From positions 1-35,298 of the IMG/VR virus record IMGVR_UViG_3300028780_000013: 35,298 nt of DNA; one strand, 5' to 3'. Under the pieces are notes generated by a model. It was not told the origin of the DNA. It searched no databases and saw nothing but the letters and a program-made list of their open reading frames with translations. Positions 6,827 to 13,944 of the stretch are shown in pieces. The position numbers were made by a program, and so were the translations under genes. The DNA comes from a virus. Position 1 is the first letter of the stretch; the number at the start of each line of letters is the position of its first letter.

Positions 6827-7468
6827 TTATTCTCCTTTGCCACGCACTACAATCCAACAAATAGCCTGTAACTCCGCTGGTTCGAATCCCAACTTTGCAG
6901 CTACATTCTGGTACGCCTTTTCAAGCGTATCGTATGCGTAACCCGGACGCGTAGCAGCTTGCACAAGTCGCGCTGTTTCCTCTGCTATTTGTTCGTCTGT
7001 TGCGCCTTTGGGTAATCGGGCCTTGCATCCTGCTGCACGTGCGGCCCAAACGTCACAAGTGACGCGCTGTAAGTCTCCGCATAGGTTGGCATAGAATCGT
7101 GTAACCTTCGGACCTGAGACGCGCTGTAAACTATCCCCATTAGCGATATCCCACGCCTTGTCTATGTTTCGATTTAGGCCCGCCATCACGGGGACAATGC
7201 GCGAACCAGAGTCAAAGGCCCGCGCAATCTTGCGTACTCCTATCAAGTTTTCTTGCCACGTGCAACGTGGAGATAATACCGCGCATATAGCAGCGGCCCG
7301 TTCCATCCCCCAAAGGCTAACGTACTGCGACAATTGCGCTTTTGCATAGGGATACCACGCCTTACCCTCTACAATCTGCGATGCGTTCGCACGGGCAAAG
7401 GTGGCCAGTATATGCCGTTCATACTTTTGTTGCAGCTTGAGATACTTGAGGTGCGTTTTAGATGCCAT
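6827..7468 (-). CDS. Conserved-looking phage protein, possible DNA-binding enzyme
   Basis: 213 residues from ATG at 7468, which overlaps the stop of the upstream zinc-finger gene as TGATG; this settles the start. Features: an N-terminal helix, AWYPYAKAQL, a segment CAVLSPRCTWQENLIGVRK, then SGPKVTRFYANLCGDLQ, VTCDVWAARAAG and a C-terminal FEPAELQAICWIVVRGKG. The order (helices, G-P-K-V-x-x-F-Y, strand with a conserved Asp followed by WAARAAG) resembles a widespread phage family and is loosely reminiscent of helix-hairpin-helix DNA glycosylases, where an Asp follows the hairpin. That functional link is inference. Confidence 0.8.
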   Translation of the reverse strand: MASKTHLKYLKLQQKYERHILATFARANASQIVEGKAWYPYAKAQLSQYVSLWGMERAAAICAVLSPRCTWQENLIGVRKIARAFDSGSRIVPVMAGLNRNIDKAWDIANGDSLQRVSGPKVTRFYANLCGDLQRVTCDVWAARAAGCKARLPKGATDEQIAEETARLVQAATRPGYAYDTLEKAYQNVAAKLGFEPAELQAICWIVVRGKGE

Positions 7469-7629
7469 CACACACCAACCTTTTTTACGAGTCCACTTCC
7501 GCCACACTTAGAGCACGTGTTACTAGACTCCTTCAAACTACTACCGTACCCGTTACAGTGCGGGCACTGGCTGTATCCATACTTTTGAGGGTCTAGCATA
7601 ATTTTTATGTCTAACATAGAATCATGCAT
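7468..7629 (-). CDS. Small DnaJ-type zinc-finger protein
   Basis: 53 residues, starting MHDSMLDIKIM with GGAGA 6-10 bases upstream. It contains CPHCNGYG (22-29) and CSKCGGSG (39-46), the paired CxxCxGxG motif of the DnaJ cysteine-rich zinc-binding domain, in a protein with nothing else. Such mini-DnaJ fingers occur in many phages and may bind proteins or nucleic acid. The stop overlaps the next ATG. Confidence 0.75.
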   Translation of the reverse strand: MHDSMLDIKIMLDPQKYGYSQCPHCNGYGSSLKESSNTCSKCGGSGLVKKVGV

Positions 7630-7658
7630 TGTTGCGTCTCCTTTAGCCTATATGCTCC

Positions 7659-7719
7659 TTTGAGGGTACCGGATGAATGATACCCTCAAAGCAACATGCG
7701 GGCCTTTGTAGCGGCCCGC
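7659..7719. repeat. Two consecutive stem-loops between genes
   Basis: TTTGAGGGTA at 7659-7668 pairs with TACCCTCAAA at 7681-7690 (10 base pairs, 12-base loop). GCGGGCC at 7698-7704 pairs with GGCCCGC at 7713-7719 (7 base pairs, 8-base loop). They fill the gap between the stop at 7727 and the next ATG at 7629. Neither has a T-run, so they may be attenuator or processing structures rather than plain terminators. Confidence 0.6.
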
Positions 7720-7726
7720 TATGCCG

Positions 7727-8248
7727 TTAGTAGCGTACGACTAGGTTAGCAAGGTTAGGCGCAAACTCAGGCAAGGCCAACAATTCGGGGTAATTCTCCA
7801 CCAGATACCCCACAACAAAGGCCCTTTGGTCTGCCGGAAAATCATTGTGCTGAATGAAAAACTCACCTTGCCCGATTACTTCAGCCACAATCAACGCAAT
7901 CCACCGCGCTTTGTCATACAAAGACGGCCCGTCTAACGCGAGTACCTGAGTAGCTTGCAAGGATGCGGCCCGTTTCTCACCCTCAAACGTAAAATCCGCA
8001 TTGGCTAGAATGTGGCAAGCATCATGCCATGCACGAAATTGCCAATTTGTAACGGGTGAACCAAAGATGGTTTTATCAGAGTGATTTACATTGATTTTGA
8101 TGCGGCCCGTTGCCTCAAAGTCGCTCTTCATCTCTGCGAAGTCTGCGTAATCAGACGCAGTATAGGAGATGGCCTTAGGTGCGAGTAAAGAAACGATGTA
8201 GTCGAAGGTTGGATCAATTCCGCCAATTGCTACGCCTGTATCGAACAT
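7727..8248 (-). CDS. Hypothetical protein
   Basis: 173 residues with a GGAG site before ATG 8248. Mainly helical. A histidine-rich segment WQFRAWHDACHILAN near residue 70-84 could form part of a metal site. The C-terminal part (WIALIVAEVIGQGEFFIQH, FVVGYLVENYPELLALPEF) is hydrophobic helical but not clearly transmembrane. Driven by the promoter at 8285-8313. Confidence 0.75.
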   Translation of the reverse strand: MFDTGVAIGGIDPTFDYIVSLLAPKAISYTASDYADFAEMKSDFEATGRIKINVNHSDKTIFGSPVTNWQFRAWHDACHILANADFTFEGEKRAASLQATQVLALDGPSLYDKARWIALIVAEVIGQGEFFIQHNDFPADQRAFVVGYLVENYPELLALPEFAPNLANLVVRY

Positions 8249-8284
8249 TGTGTTACTCCTTTGGGTGAAATACGGTACTCGTTT

Positions 8285-8313
8285 AGACTACGTGAATAGG
8301 AAAAACGTGTCAA
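8285..8313 (-). promoter_or_regulatory. Sigma70-type promoter
   Basis: Minus strand TTGACA at 8308-8313, 17-base spacer, TAGTCT at 8285-8290. The -35 lies directly after the stop codon of the upstream gene (8315). It shares GCTTGACACGTTT with the promoter at 8993-9022. Confidence 0.6.
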
Positions 8314-8314
8314 G

Positions 8315-8959
8315 CTACCTTTTGCGATAGATGAAAATTGTTACCATACGAGTTACTTTCGTTGACGTGTACGTGTCATAATCCGCCGCTACCGTCCAAC
8401 CATCCAAGGGAAGATTGCGCGTAATGGCCTTGATTTTAGCGCGTATTTGTCTATCAGTTGCGGCCTTAGACTCACCCACATACACGCGATTGTAAATTAA
8501 ATTCATGGCCAACATCGTGCTCTTTTTTCCATTGCGCAGGAAACTCGCAAGGTTCGAAAGAATCACAGTATCACGCGCAACTAACTCCATCGTGTTAGTC
8601 GTGTCAAGGTAGAAAAGGCCCTTGTGGAATGGTGCGAGTTTGGCAAACGTGGCGAATCCATCGCCCTTATAAAACAGAGTACCGGGGTGATGCTTATTCA
8701 CGGCCCGTTCGATGTTTTGCCAGTTTACAGCAACAAAGCGATTGCCGAAATAGTGTGACCATTGCGCAATATCATTGGACGGGTGAGTTTTGCCGTTATC
8801 TACGCACGATGCAAGCGTAATGCATACATCGTCTGTATTGCGGGCCGCCAAACGTTGACGTGTTTTGTCGATTACTAGATTGCGGTACATCGATAGGACG
8901 CGGGCACGATGTTCGAATTTCACCAGATTGTTATAACCGTGATTCTTATCAATTCGCAT
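8315..8959 (-). CDS. Hypothetical protein
   Basis: 214 residues, basic. Starts MRIDKNHGYNNLVKFEHRAR, with mixed helix/strand: FVAVNWQNIERAV, GLFYLDTTNTMELVARD, RVYVGESKAATDRQIRAKI and a C-terminal strand TRMVTIFIYRKR. The middle strand-Asp-Thr-Thr pattern is a little like nucleotide-modifying enzymes but no defining motif is present. Preceded by GGAG and by a promoter at 8993-9022. Confidence 0.7.
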   Translation of the reverse strand: MRIDKNHGYNNLVKFEHRARVLSMYRNLVIDKTRQRLAARNTDDVCITLASCVDNGKTHPSNDIAQWSHYFGNRFVAVNWQNIERAVNKHHPGTLFYKGDGFATFAKLAPFHKGLFYLDTTNTMELVARDTVILSNLASFLRNGKKSTMLAMNLIYNRVYVGESKAATDRQIRAKIKAITRNLPLDGWTVAADYDTYTSTKVTRMVTIFIYRKR

Positions 8960-8992
8960 GTTGCACTCCTATATGAATTTGACTACTTAGAT

Positions 8993-9022
8993 AGTCTAAT
9001 CGAAACGAGAGAAACGTGTCAA
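8993..9022 (-). promoter_or_regulatory. Sigma70-type promoter
   Basis: Minus strand TTGACA at 9017-9022, 18-base spacer, TAGACT at 8993-8998. It overlaps the last codons of the upstream gene. The leader after it contains AGTAGTCAAATTCATA, nearly repeated in the leader at 10030-10052. Confidence 0.6.
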
Positions 9023-9243
9023 GCTTTTTTGTCAGTTGCACGTGAACCGATGAAGTTAGACTCAGGGCACGCGGCCCGCCGTCTCTCGTTCATCGCGTCC
9101 ACAAAGGCCCGTGATGCATCTATCTGAGGTGCAAGCGTATCAGGTACGGGCCTAGGGTTAGGCGCATCATTGAAATACCGCACGATTGACGCAAGGATAA
9201 AAGCGAAGTTGGTGAAAATCACAAGGCCCGTAACGGTATGCAT
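9019..9243 (-). CDS. Small membrane protein
   Basis: 74 residues from ATG at 9243; a GTG at 9255 is an alternative adding four residues. Starts MHTVTGLVIFTNFAFILASI, one predicted membrane segment, then a Pro-rich linker (NDAPNPRPVPD) and an arginine-rich helix. It lies immediately after the stop of the previous gene (9248). Could be a small envelope-associated phage protein; no family recognised. Confidence 0.6.
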   Translation of the reverse strand: MHTVTGLVIFTNFAFILASIVRYFNDAPNPRPVPDTLAPQIDASRAFVDAMNERRRAACPESNFIGSRATDKKA

Positions 9244-9247
9244 TGGA

Positions 9248-9415
9248 CTATTCACCCACGTAAACTAGTTCGTTTGCTGAAGTAATAGGGAGAATCGGCC
9301 CAACCTTGCCCGCCGATTGCATGATTGATAGGCCCGCCTTTTCAAGCAATCGGCCATTGGGTGAGATGCGGAAATAATCGCCTGTGCGGAGAGATGCGAA
9401 AGGTACTTGAGTCAT
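9248..9415 (-). CDS. 55-residue hypothetical protein
   Basis: ATG at 9415 preceded by the leader AAGGAGCTTACGCA, which is identical in front of the genes starting at 9573 and 10024. Product starts MTQVPFASLRTGDYFRISP and ends ANELVYVGE, with the look of a small beta-barrel (PFASLRTGDYFRI, then GRLLEKAG). Similar 50-60-residue phage proteins are common. Function unknown. Confidence 0.65.
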   Translation of the reverse strand: MTQVPFASLRTGDYFRISPNGRLLEKAGLSIMQSAGKVGPILPITSANELVYVGE

Positions 9416-9438
9416 TGCGTAAGCTCCTTTATCTAGGG

Positions 9439-9573
9439 TTAGTAACGTTCAATCGAAACAACATGGTTATCGTCCATAAGGTCAGACGCGATGCGGTTGG
9501 CAACGGCGAGAGAATCAGCCCAATACTCATGCAACTCTTCGCTATACCAGTAGTGAAATTCAACCTTATACAT
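9439..9573 (-). CDS. 44-residue hypothetical protein
   Basis: ATG at 9573 with the AAGGAGCTTACGCA leader. The product begins MYKVEFHYWYSEELHEYW and continues into a helix ADSLAVANRIASDLM and a strand NHVVSIERY, a compact beta-alpha-beta arrangement. Function unknown. Confidence 0.65.
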   Translation of the reverse strand: MYKVEFHYWYSEELHEYWADSLAVANRIASDLMDDNHVVSIERY

Positions 9574-9649
9574 TGCGTAAGCTCCTTGTGAAGTTTGATT
9601 GCAGAGACAGAATAGCACGGGGGACTGTGGAAAACATCCCCCATTCGGG

Positions 9650-10024
9650 TTACTTCTCTTTTTTGCCGTATACCGCATCTAACAGACAAGTTTGCGCCTT
9701 GTCTATGTAATCGCGGGCCTTGTTTGCACTAACCCATCCCGCTGTTTCAGCGTCGCACGCGCTATTAGGCGCATTTAGGATATCCCCCCATATCGATGTT
9801 AGTTCATCATTGGCAACGGTTAGGGGATTCTCAGGGATACGTGTATCAACGTACTCCTTACGGTATGACTCCGCCTCTAAGGTTGTCCCAAAGTCGTGGC
9901 CAACCTGAAACGGCTTATCTTGTTTGATGGCCTTGCGAATCCCGCGATTTAGTTCTCTTTTGTTGCGTACGGGATACGTTGTGCCGATACCGGGGGAGTG
10001 AAAAACTGTAATCGAATAGGCCAT
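9650..10024 (-). CDS. Hypothetical protein
   Basis: 124 residues, starting MAYSITVFHSPGIGTTYPV. N-terminal strands, then basic helix (RELNRGIRKAIKQDK), and a C-terminal helical region (AETAGWVSANKARDYIDKAQ). The AAGGAGCTTACGCA leader precedes its ATG. First gene leftward of the non-coding stretch, with a possible promoter at 10058-10085. Confidence 0.7.
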   Translation of the reverse strand: MAYSITVFHSPGIGTTYPVRNKRELNRGIRKAIKQDKPFQVGHDFGTTLEAESYRKEYVDTRIPENPLTVANDELTSIWGDILNAPNSACDAETAGWVSANKARDYIDKAQTCLLDAVYGKKEK

Positions 10025-10057
10025 TGCGTAAGCTCCTTATGAATTGACTACTCGATA

Positions 10058-10085
10058 AGCCTATCATGAGACGGCCCGCGTGCAA
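10058..10085 (-). promoter_or_regulatory. Possible sigma70-type promoter
   Basis: Minus strand TTGCAC at 10080-10085, 16-base spacer, TAGGCT at 10058-10063, followed by AGTAGTCAATTCATAAGGAG. The downstream leader matches the one after the 8993-9022 promoter, which supports it although both boxes are imperfect. Confidence 0.4.
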
Positions 10086-10649
10086 CATCTATTTTTAGAT
10101 TTGTTTATCCCACGTTTGGGTGAGCATCTGAGATTTAGCGCGTATCAATATATAGAGCAAAATCGTGCGAATGCCTAGCAATTACAAGGCCAAACGAGTT
10201 TTCCTACCACATTTGAAAACTGTGGAAAACGCATTAGACGGCCTACACGCGGCCCGCGTTTCGTCAAGCTAGGGTAAGACGTTCGATTTTTCCGATAGCG
10301 TGGCGGGCCTGCTAGGTGGCAAGGATTCAATTTCACTTTCGCCTTTTGTTCGCCCTAAAAGAGCATAAAAAGCGAAGATGCGGCCCGTAACTCCTTTAGA
10401 ATTGCATACGCACCTATTAGCGTCTCAATTCATCTTTTTTCATCTCAAATGCAGACTTTGGCCCGTCACGTGCTGCCAGCAAGTCGAGTGCCAAACACCG
10501 GGCAGTTGTCAAGTTTTATGTCAGAAAAATGCGGCGATATCCTAACGTCCAATTGCGTACTGTATACGCCTATAGACCAAAGGCCCGCCGCATTGCGAAG
10601 CTTGAGACGCTATAGAGCATAGGCGAATGACAATCGCTAATCTTCATTT

Positions 10650-10717
10650 GTCTATCTCCAGATGAACGGCCCATCATTGTCTGTCTATCCCTGAATGAAC
10701 AAAGCCTATCGTCTATC
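10650..10717 (+). repeat. Iteron-like direct repeats
   Basis: GTCTATC occurs at 10650-10656, 10683-10689 and 10711-10717; the first two are part of a longer similarity (GTCTATC, then an imperfect 5-base stretch, then ATGAAC). A fourth GTCTATC is near 10847. Spacing is about 33 and 28 bases. Confidence 0.5.
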
Positions 10718-11030
10718 CTGATACACGTATCCACAATCTTTCACCTATGCGGTATCAGTTGCCAATATGATATTAGGCCCATCATGCGACCAAGGAGACA
10801 TAGAGAGATGAGACCAACACAAGGAGACAACCAAGGCCACCTAAGGCCCGTCTATCTCCATAGGCCAATGCCTCTAATCCCCTATAAGACAATCAAAGCC
10901 ATAGCGCCTTTGTATTGCTTGCCTATGCTCTTCTATCGCGTCTCTAAGGCGTATCAAATACGCAAGCTTTTGTATCAGTTAGGCGATAGGCCACGCTATT
11001 CCGCCACTCGCACGCACGGCCCGCCAGACA

Positions 11031-11042
11031 CGTATTTATACG
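11031..11042. repeat. 12-base palindrome, copy 1 of 3
   Basis: CGTATTTATACG, the reverse complement of CGTATAAATACG found at 11634-11645 and 11699-11710. Copies 1 and 3 are both followed by TTTGT. These could be protein-binding operators at the edges of the non-coding stretch. Confidence 0.6.
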
Positions 11043-11524
11043 TTTGTCTGCAATTCCCCATAATGCAGACTGCATAGATAAGACTAATTATTTCAACAAC
11101 TTACGATACCCTGATCGTGTAAGTCGTTTGGTATGTTAGGGGTATGGCCAGTTGTTCATGTGATGCGTGTCAGTGTAGCCGTAAGTCGTTGATAACACAG
11201 GGGATAGGGTGTCAAACCAACCCTCTCGACAGGCCATGCCGGGGAGTCCGCCCGGTACCGGCACGCCAGCTCAAGCTGGTGCGGCCAGAGCCACTAGCAA
11301 ACCCTTGTCAGTACAAGGGCCTACCTCCTGCCACCTCCCCAGCCGACCTACAGCAACACCCCTCAACCAATCGGTTGAATAGGTACCCTTATAGGGGGTC
11401 ATATCCGGCTACAGGGTGGTAGGGAGGTATGAGACGCTAATAGGATGCCTCGTCCTGAGGCTGGCATGGGGGTACACGGGGCTGATGAGTATAGGGAGGT
11501 AGGATGGTACCATTTCGGATAGCA

Positions 11525-11590
11525 AAAAGCACCTAGGGCATCCTGACACAGTGTCCCCAGAAAGGGGGTGTCTCAAGAACCTAGGTGCTT
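11525..11590 (-). terminator. Leftward intrinsic terminator with elaborate stem
   Basis: On the minus strand AAGCACCTAGG pairs with CCTAGGTGCTT (11 base pairs; plus-strand arms 11527-11537 and 11580-11590), and the second arm runs into a T-run (CTTTTTGC). Inside the loop a further stem (GACAC/GTGTC and CCCC/GGGG) is visible. It lies about 140 bases after the stop of the last leftward gene (11727). Confidence 0.7.
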
Positions 11591-11633
11591 CGCTTGGGGC
11601 ATATCGCCCAGAACGCCGTAGTCTAGCCACGGG

Positions 11634-11645
11634 CGTATAAATACG
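11634..11645. repeat. 12-base palindrome, copy 2 of 3
   Basis: CGTATAAATACG, between the leftward terminator and the stop at 11727. Confidence 0.6.
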
Positions 11646-11698
11646 TCTTACAGCTCTCCTCCGCCCAGAGGACAGCAGGCGTATTCAATCTTGGTCAG

Positions 11699-11710
11699 CG
11701 TATAAATACG
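11699..11710. repeat. 12-base palindrome, copy 3 of 3
   Basis: CGTATAAATACG followed by TTTGT, 17 bases from the stop codon of the gene at 11727-11936. Confidence 0.6.
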
Positions 11711-11726
11711 TTTGTACGTTTCTGTT

Positions 11727-11936
11727 CTACTTCTCCCAGAGGTCGAAGGTCTCGTTCAGTCTCTTGGCGATGCTCTGCTTGGTGGCTACCACGGCTGACT
11801 GAGCCACTCGTTGTGGGCCGATAATCTCCAACATTTCAAGGGTTGCCGGGGGTATGGGTCCGGGTACTTCCAGCTCGGACTCTACGACGGCCAGTGCGAT
11901 CTCTCGGGCCTTAGCTACGGTGATCTCTCTGCTCAT
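11727..11936 (-). CDS. Small helical hypothetical protein
   Basis: 69 residues, MSREITVAKAREIALAVV..., almost wholly helical with a Pro-rich turn (EVPGPIPPATLEML). AAGGAG precedes the ATG. Its start overlaps the stop of the upstream gene (ATGA). Last gene of a leftward run that ends at the terminator 11525-11590. Function unknown. Confidence 0.7.
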   Translation of the reverse strand: MSREITVAKAREIALAVVESELEVPGPIPPATLEMLEIIGPQRVAQSAVVATKQSIAKRLNETFDLWEK

Positions 11937-12127
11937 AGTTCTCCTTTCGGTAGGGCTTTAGAAAAGGCTTCCGGCCAGTCGTAGCGTTCCCTCATCTGGT
12001 CGGCGGTCGGGGTGATCCTGAAGGCGGATTGGAAGAGGGGTGACTTGGCGGTCGGTCGCGGCGGCCAGTCGTTCAGGGTCTCGGCTATGTCAGGAGTGAG
12101 GCACTTACTGGGGCACTTGGCACTCAT
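11933..12127 (-). CDS. Small hypothetical protein
   Basis: 64 residues beginning MSAKCPSKCLTPDIAETLN, with an early CxxxC. Pro-rich middle. ATGA overlaps with both neighbours indicate a translationally coupled set. No family recognised. Confidence 0.65.
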   Translation of the reverse strand: MSAKCPSKCLTPDIAETLNDWPPRPTAKSPLFQSAFRITPTADQMRERYDWPEAFSKALPKGEL

Positions 12128-12480
12128 AACCCGGCACCGTCCGGCTGCTCCTTGGAGTTGTATCGATCAATCTCTGCCTCTGGTAGACCAATGCCCCTGT
12201 ACTTGTTCTCCCGGCTGAAGGGTGGCTTCTTGCCGCCGTAGGGGTTGGTGTACATATAAGGCCACTTGGCTGCAACCTTAGTCCTGCCGGGGATCGGATC
12301 GGACCATGATAGTGCTACGGTGAATCCTAGGTCAGACAGGAGCTTGTACCGGTCCATGGCAGTGAACAGGCCTACGTCCATAGCCTTGGTGCTGCGTGCC
12401 CACGTAGGAAATTTTCGGTGGCCTGCCCAGTACCATACGGTGAACCGTTGGCCCAGTACCTTTGCTCCTGTCTGAGTCAT
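12124..12480 (-). CDS. Hypothetical protein
   Basis: 118 residues from ATG at 12480, with GAGGAG upstream; the longer open frame upstream lies over the previous gene. Begins MTQTGAKVLGQRFTVWYWAGH; later MDRYKLLSDLGFTVALSWSDP and a Pro/Lys/Tyr-rich C-terminus. Mixed alpha/beta, no activity recognised. Confidence 0.7.
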   Translation of the reverse strand: MTQTGAKVLGQRFTVWYWAGHRKFPTWARSTKAMDVGLFTAMDRYKLLSDLGFTVALSWSDPIPGRTKVAAKWPYMYTNPYGGKKPPFSRENKYRGIGLPEAEIDRYNSKEQPDGAGL

Positions 12481-12481
12481 C

Positions 12482-12703
12482 TCAGTACTTCTCCTCGGCC
12501 TGAGCCATCTGTTTGAACTTGTTGGGTGTGTCGGTGAGGGCGTTGGGTTCGTACCCGGAGTGCATCCCACAGACCTTGCAGTAAGAGAACATGTGGGCAC
12601 GTCCCTCTTCAGTTCCCCATACGCGGACTTGGATGTCCTTGGGCAGGCAGTCCGGGCGGCAGTGACGCGCACCCGGATTCGCGGCTTTGGTCTTTTCGAA
12701 CAA
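12482..12703 (-). CDS. Putative zinc-binding protein, likely TTG start
   Basis: About 73 residues. CRPDC and, 28 residues on, CKVCG suggest one zinc site. No ATG exists near the expected start: the frame is open upstream but there it is the Thr/Pro-rich shadow of the acidic gene at 12705. The likely start is TTG at 12703, one base after the upstream stop (TAACTTG), implying reinitiation. A longer start at 12841 or a +1 frameshift from the upstream gene are alternatives. Confidence 0.6.
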   Translation of the reverse strand: MFEKTKAANPGARHCRPDCLPKDIQVRVWGTEEGRAHMFSYCKVCGMHSGYEPNALTDTPNKFKQMAQAEEKY

Positions 12704-12704
12704 G

Positions 12705-13181
12705 TTAGTAGAGTCCCGAGTTGTCGCCGTTGTCCGTGTCGGTGGTACCGAAGTGGGGGTTGCCGTCGTCGGAGAAGGCGTCGTGAGCTGCTTGGTCGGC
12801 GTCTTCGAGTCCTTGGCGGTAGGCCGCGTTGATGCGTACATCCGACTCAGGCACGTAGATCAGGTCGCCGTCTTCGTCCTCGTCGAGAACGTAGTTGTTC
12901 ACGTCGGCGTAGATGCCAAGCTGCTCTTCGGTCGAGGACGCGATGGAGTCCAAGGTGTCTGCTACTTCGGCCACGTGCTGAGCGATATGCTCGGCTCCGT
13001 CGAGTGTGGCGTGTACCTGTGCGTGGAGAAGTTCCAGCTCGGTCTCCTTCAGCTCGTTCGACTTGGCCAACTGCGCGGCGAGTTCAAACAAAGCACCGAC
13101 CTGAGCTGCGGCGATGTAGCCCTCACGGTCTTCGGAGGCTCTAACGTTGGTGACAGTGATGAAGGTGTTCTGCATTTCCAT
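12705..13181 (-). CDS. Acidic hypothetical protein
   Basis: 158 residues from ATG at 13181 (MEMQNTFITVTNV); an ATG at 13253 would add 24 residues and overlap the upstream gene, and neither has a good ribosome binding site. N-terminal strand region, long helix (residues 25-90, FELAAQLAKSNELKETELE), and an acidic C-terminus (LDEDEDGDLIYVPESD). No catalytic motif. Might bind a basic partner or mimic DNA charge; this is inference. Confidence 0.65.
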   Translation of the reverse strand: MEMQNTFITVTNVRASEDREGYIAAAQVGALFELAAQLAKSNELKETELELLHAQVHATLDGAEHIAQHVAEVADTLDSIASSTEEQLGIYADVNNYVLDEDEDGDLIYVPESDVRINAAYRQGLEDADQAAHDAFSDDGNPHFGTTDTDNGDNSGLY

Positions 13182-13227
13182 TACTTCTGCTGATGTACGC
13201 AAGGTGATCTCTTTTCTGGCCGGTGGC

Positions 13228-13584
13228 CTACTTCTGGTTTCTGCTACGCTCATGGTGACGGAAGATGATCTCCGCAGTTCTTGCTAAGATAGCTACCGGC
13301 CTCGTACCTTCGGCATCCCAGCTCTGGTCCTTCCAGCCTTCCGAGAAGCCTTCGACAGGGCAATTGCCACCGCTTGTTTTTGTGGCTTCCCGGCTGCCTT
13401 CTCGGTCTTTATATTCGATGATATGGTGGATTGTGATGTTCCGGTCTTTAGTGGCATCGCCCTTCTCCTGTTGTTGCGCATCCTCGCGCAAAATCTTACT
13501 GAGTACTATGGAGCTGGAAGCCGGAATGAATCCATTGGTCCGTACAGCCTCCAGAAGCTCTCGGTGCTTTTCACTCATTCCCAT
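13228..13584 (-). CDS. Hypothetical protein containing a nested gene
   Basis: 118 residues, starting MGMSEKHRELLEAVRTNGF. The first 42 residues look like real coding sequence (helix, then SSSIVLSKILRED). From there the same DNA also encodes the small gene 13293-13457 in another frame, and the remaining sequence of this frame (IHHIIEYKDREGS, AILARTAEIIF) is less convincing. It may be a full gene overlapping another, or a shorter gene whose frame happens to stay open. Confidence 0.5.
   Translation of the reverse strand: MGMSEKHRELLEAVRTNGFIPASSSIVLSKILREDAQQQEKGDATKDRNITIHHIIEYKDREGSREATKTSGGNCPVEGFSEGWKDQSWDAEGTRPVAILARTAEIIFRHHERSRNQK
13293..13457 (-). CDS. Small conserved phage protein (TISSNIKTE family)
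   Basis: 54 residues from ATG at 13457 with AGGAGAAGG upstream. The sequence MPLKTGTSQSTISSNIKTE and then GKPQKQAVAIALSKA matches a short basic protein found across many phages and prophages; I recognise the pattern but know of no proven function. It lies wholly inside the frame of 13228-13584. Confidence 0.75.
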   Translation of the reverse strand: MPLKTGTSQSTISSNIKTEKAAGKPQKQAVAIALSKASRKAGRTRAGMPKVRGR

Positions 13585-13599
13585 TTCTGAATAGTACTC

Positions 13600-13944
13600 C
13601 TATTCGTCCAATCCGTCAAGCTCTCTGTTTACCTGCTCGTTGTTGAACTTGGTGTACACCTTCTGGCCGTCGAACTCGACCACATTGTCCTCGAAGGGAC
13701 TCTCCGCGCCGGGGCCGTAGATGGAAGGACCGAATACGTGCATAAGTTGGTACAGGGACATCTCGTGGTAGCCGTCCGAGTCCGGCACTATGACCTGCAA
13801 CGGATGGCGCTGCTTTATGCTAGGCGCTTTCTGTTTCAGAGCTTGGTAGCCCTGTTGCAGGTACCTGTAATAGATTTCCAGACCAATCGTGTTGAGACGG
13901 ACGCGCACGTAGTCATTGGTGTTGTACTTGTGATACTCAGGCAT
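13600..13944 (-). CDS. Hypothetical phage protein
   Basis: 114 residues. Starts MPEYHKYNTNDYVRVRLNTIG; later MSLYQLMHVFGPSIYGPGAESPFEDN. A Y-V-(K/R)-V-x-L-T/N start followed by a helix Q-L-(W/M)-x-x-(M/V)-F-G and PF is a pattern shared by many small phage proteins of unknown function. Its start overlaps the end of the upstream gene. Confidence 0.75.
   Translation of the reverse strand: MPEYHKYNTNDYVRVRLNTIGLEIYYRYLQQGYQALKQKAPSIKQRHPLQVIVPDSDGYHEMSLYQLMHVFGPSIYGPGAESPFEDNVVEFDGQKVYTKFNNEQVNRELDGLDE

Larger units (their letters stand above)
10086..11524. other. Long non-coding stretch, possible replication origin
   Basis: No convincing gene. The left part (10086-11090) is AT-richer, with frequent GGCCCG hexamers, direct repeats of GTCTATC at 10650, 10683, 10711 and 10847, and a DnaA-box-like GTATCCACA at 10728-10736. 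The plus-strand frame 10808-11077 (89 codons, AAGGAG upstream) is open but its product looks random. The right part (11100-11524) is a series of hairpins: CCAGC/GCTGG at 11266-11279, CCCTTGT/ACAAGGG at 11302-11319, TCAACC/GGTTGA near 11363-11378, GCCTC/GAGGC near 11447-11461. It may hold an origin, a structured RNA, or both. Confidence 0.45.

Noticed and set aside
10808-11077. 89-codon plus-strand frame with AAGGAG upstream
   Set aside because: Ribosome binding site present but the product looks random (many Arg, Pro, Tyr), and the direction is opposite to its surroundings. Left inside the non-coding stretch.
11144-11422. 92-codon plus-strand frame starting MASCSCDACQC
   Set aside because: Lies in the hairpin-rich region, no ribosome binding site, composition unlike the phage proteins here.
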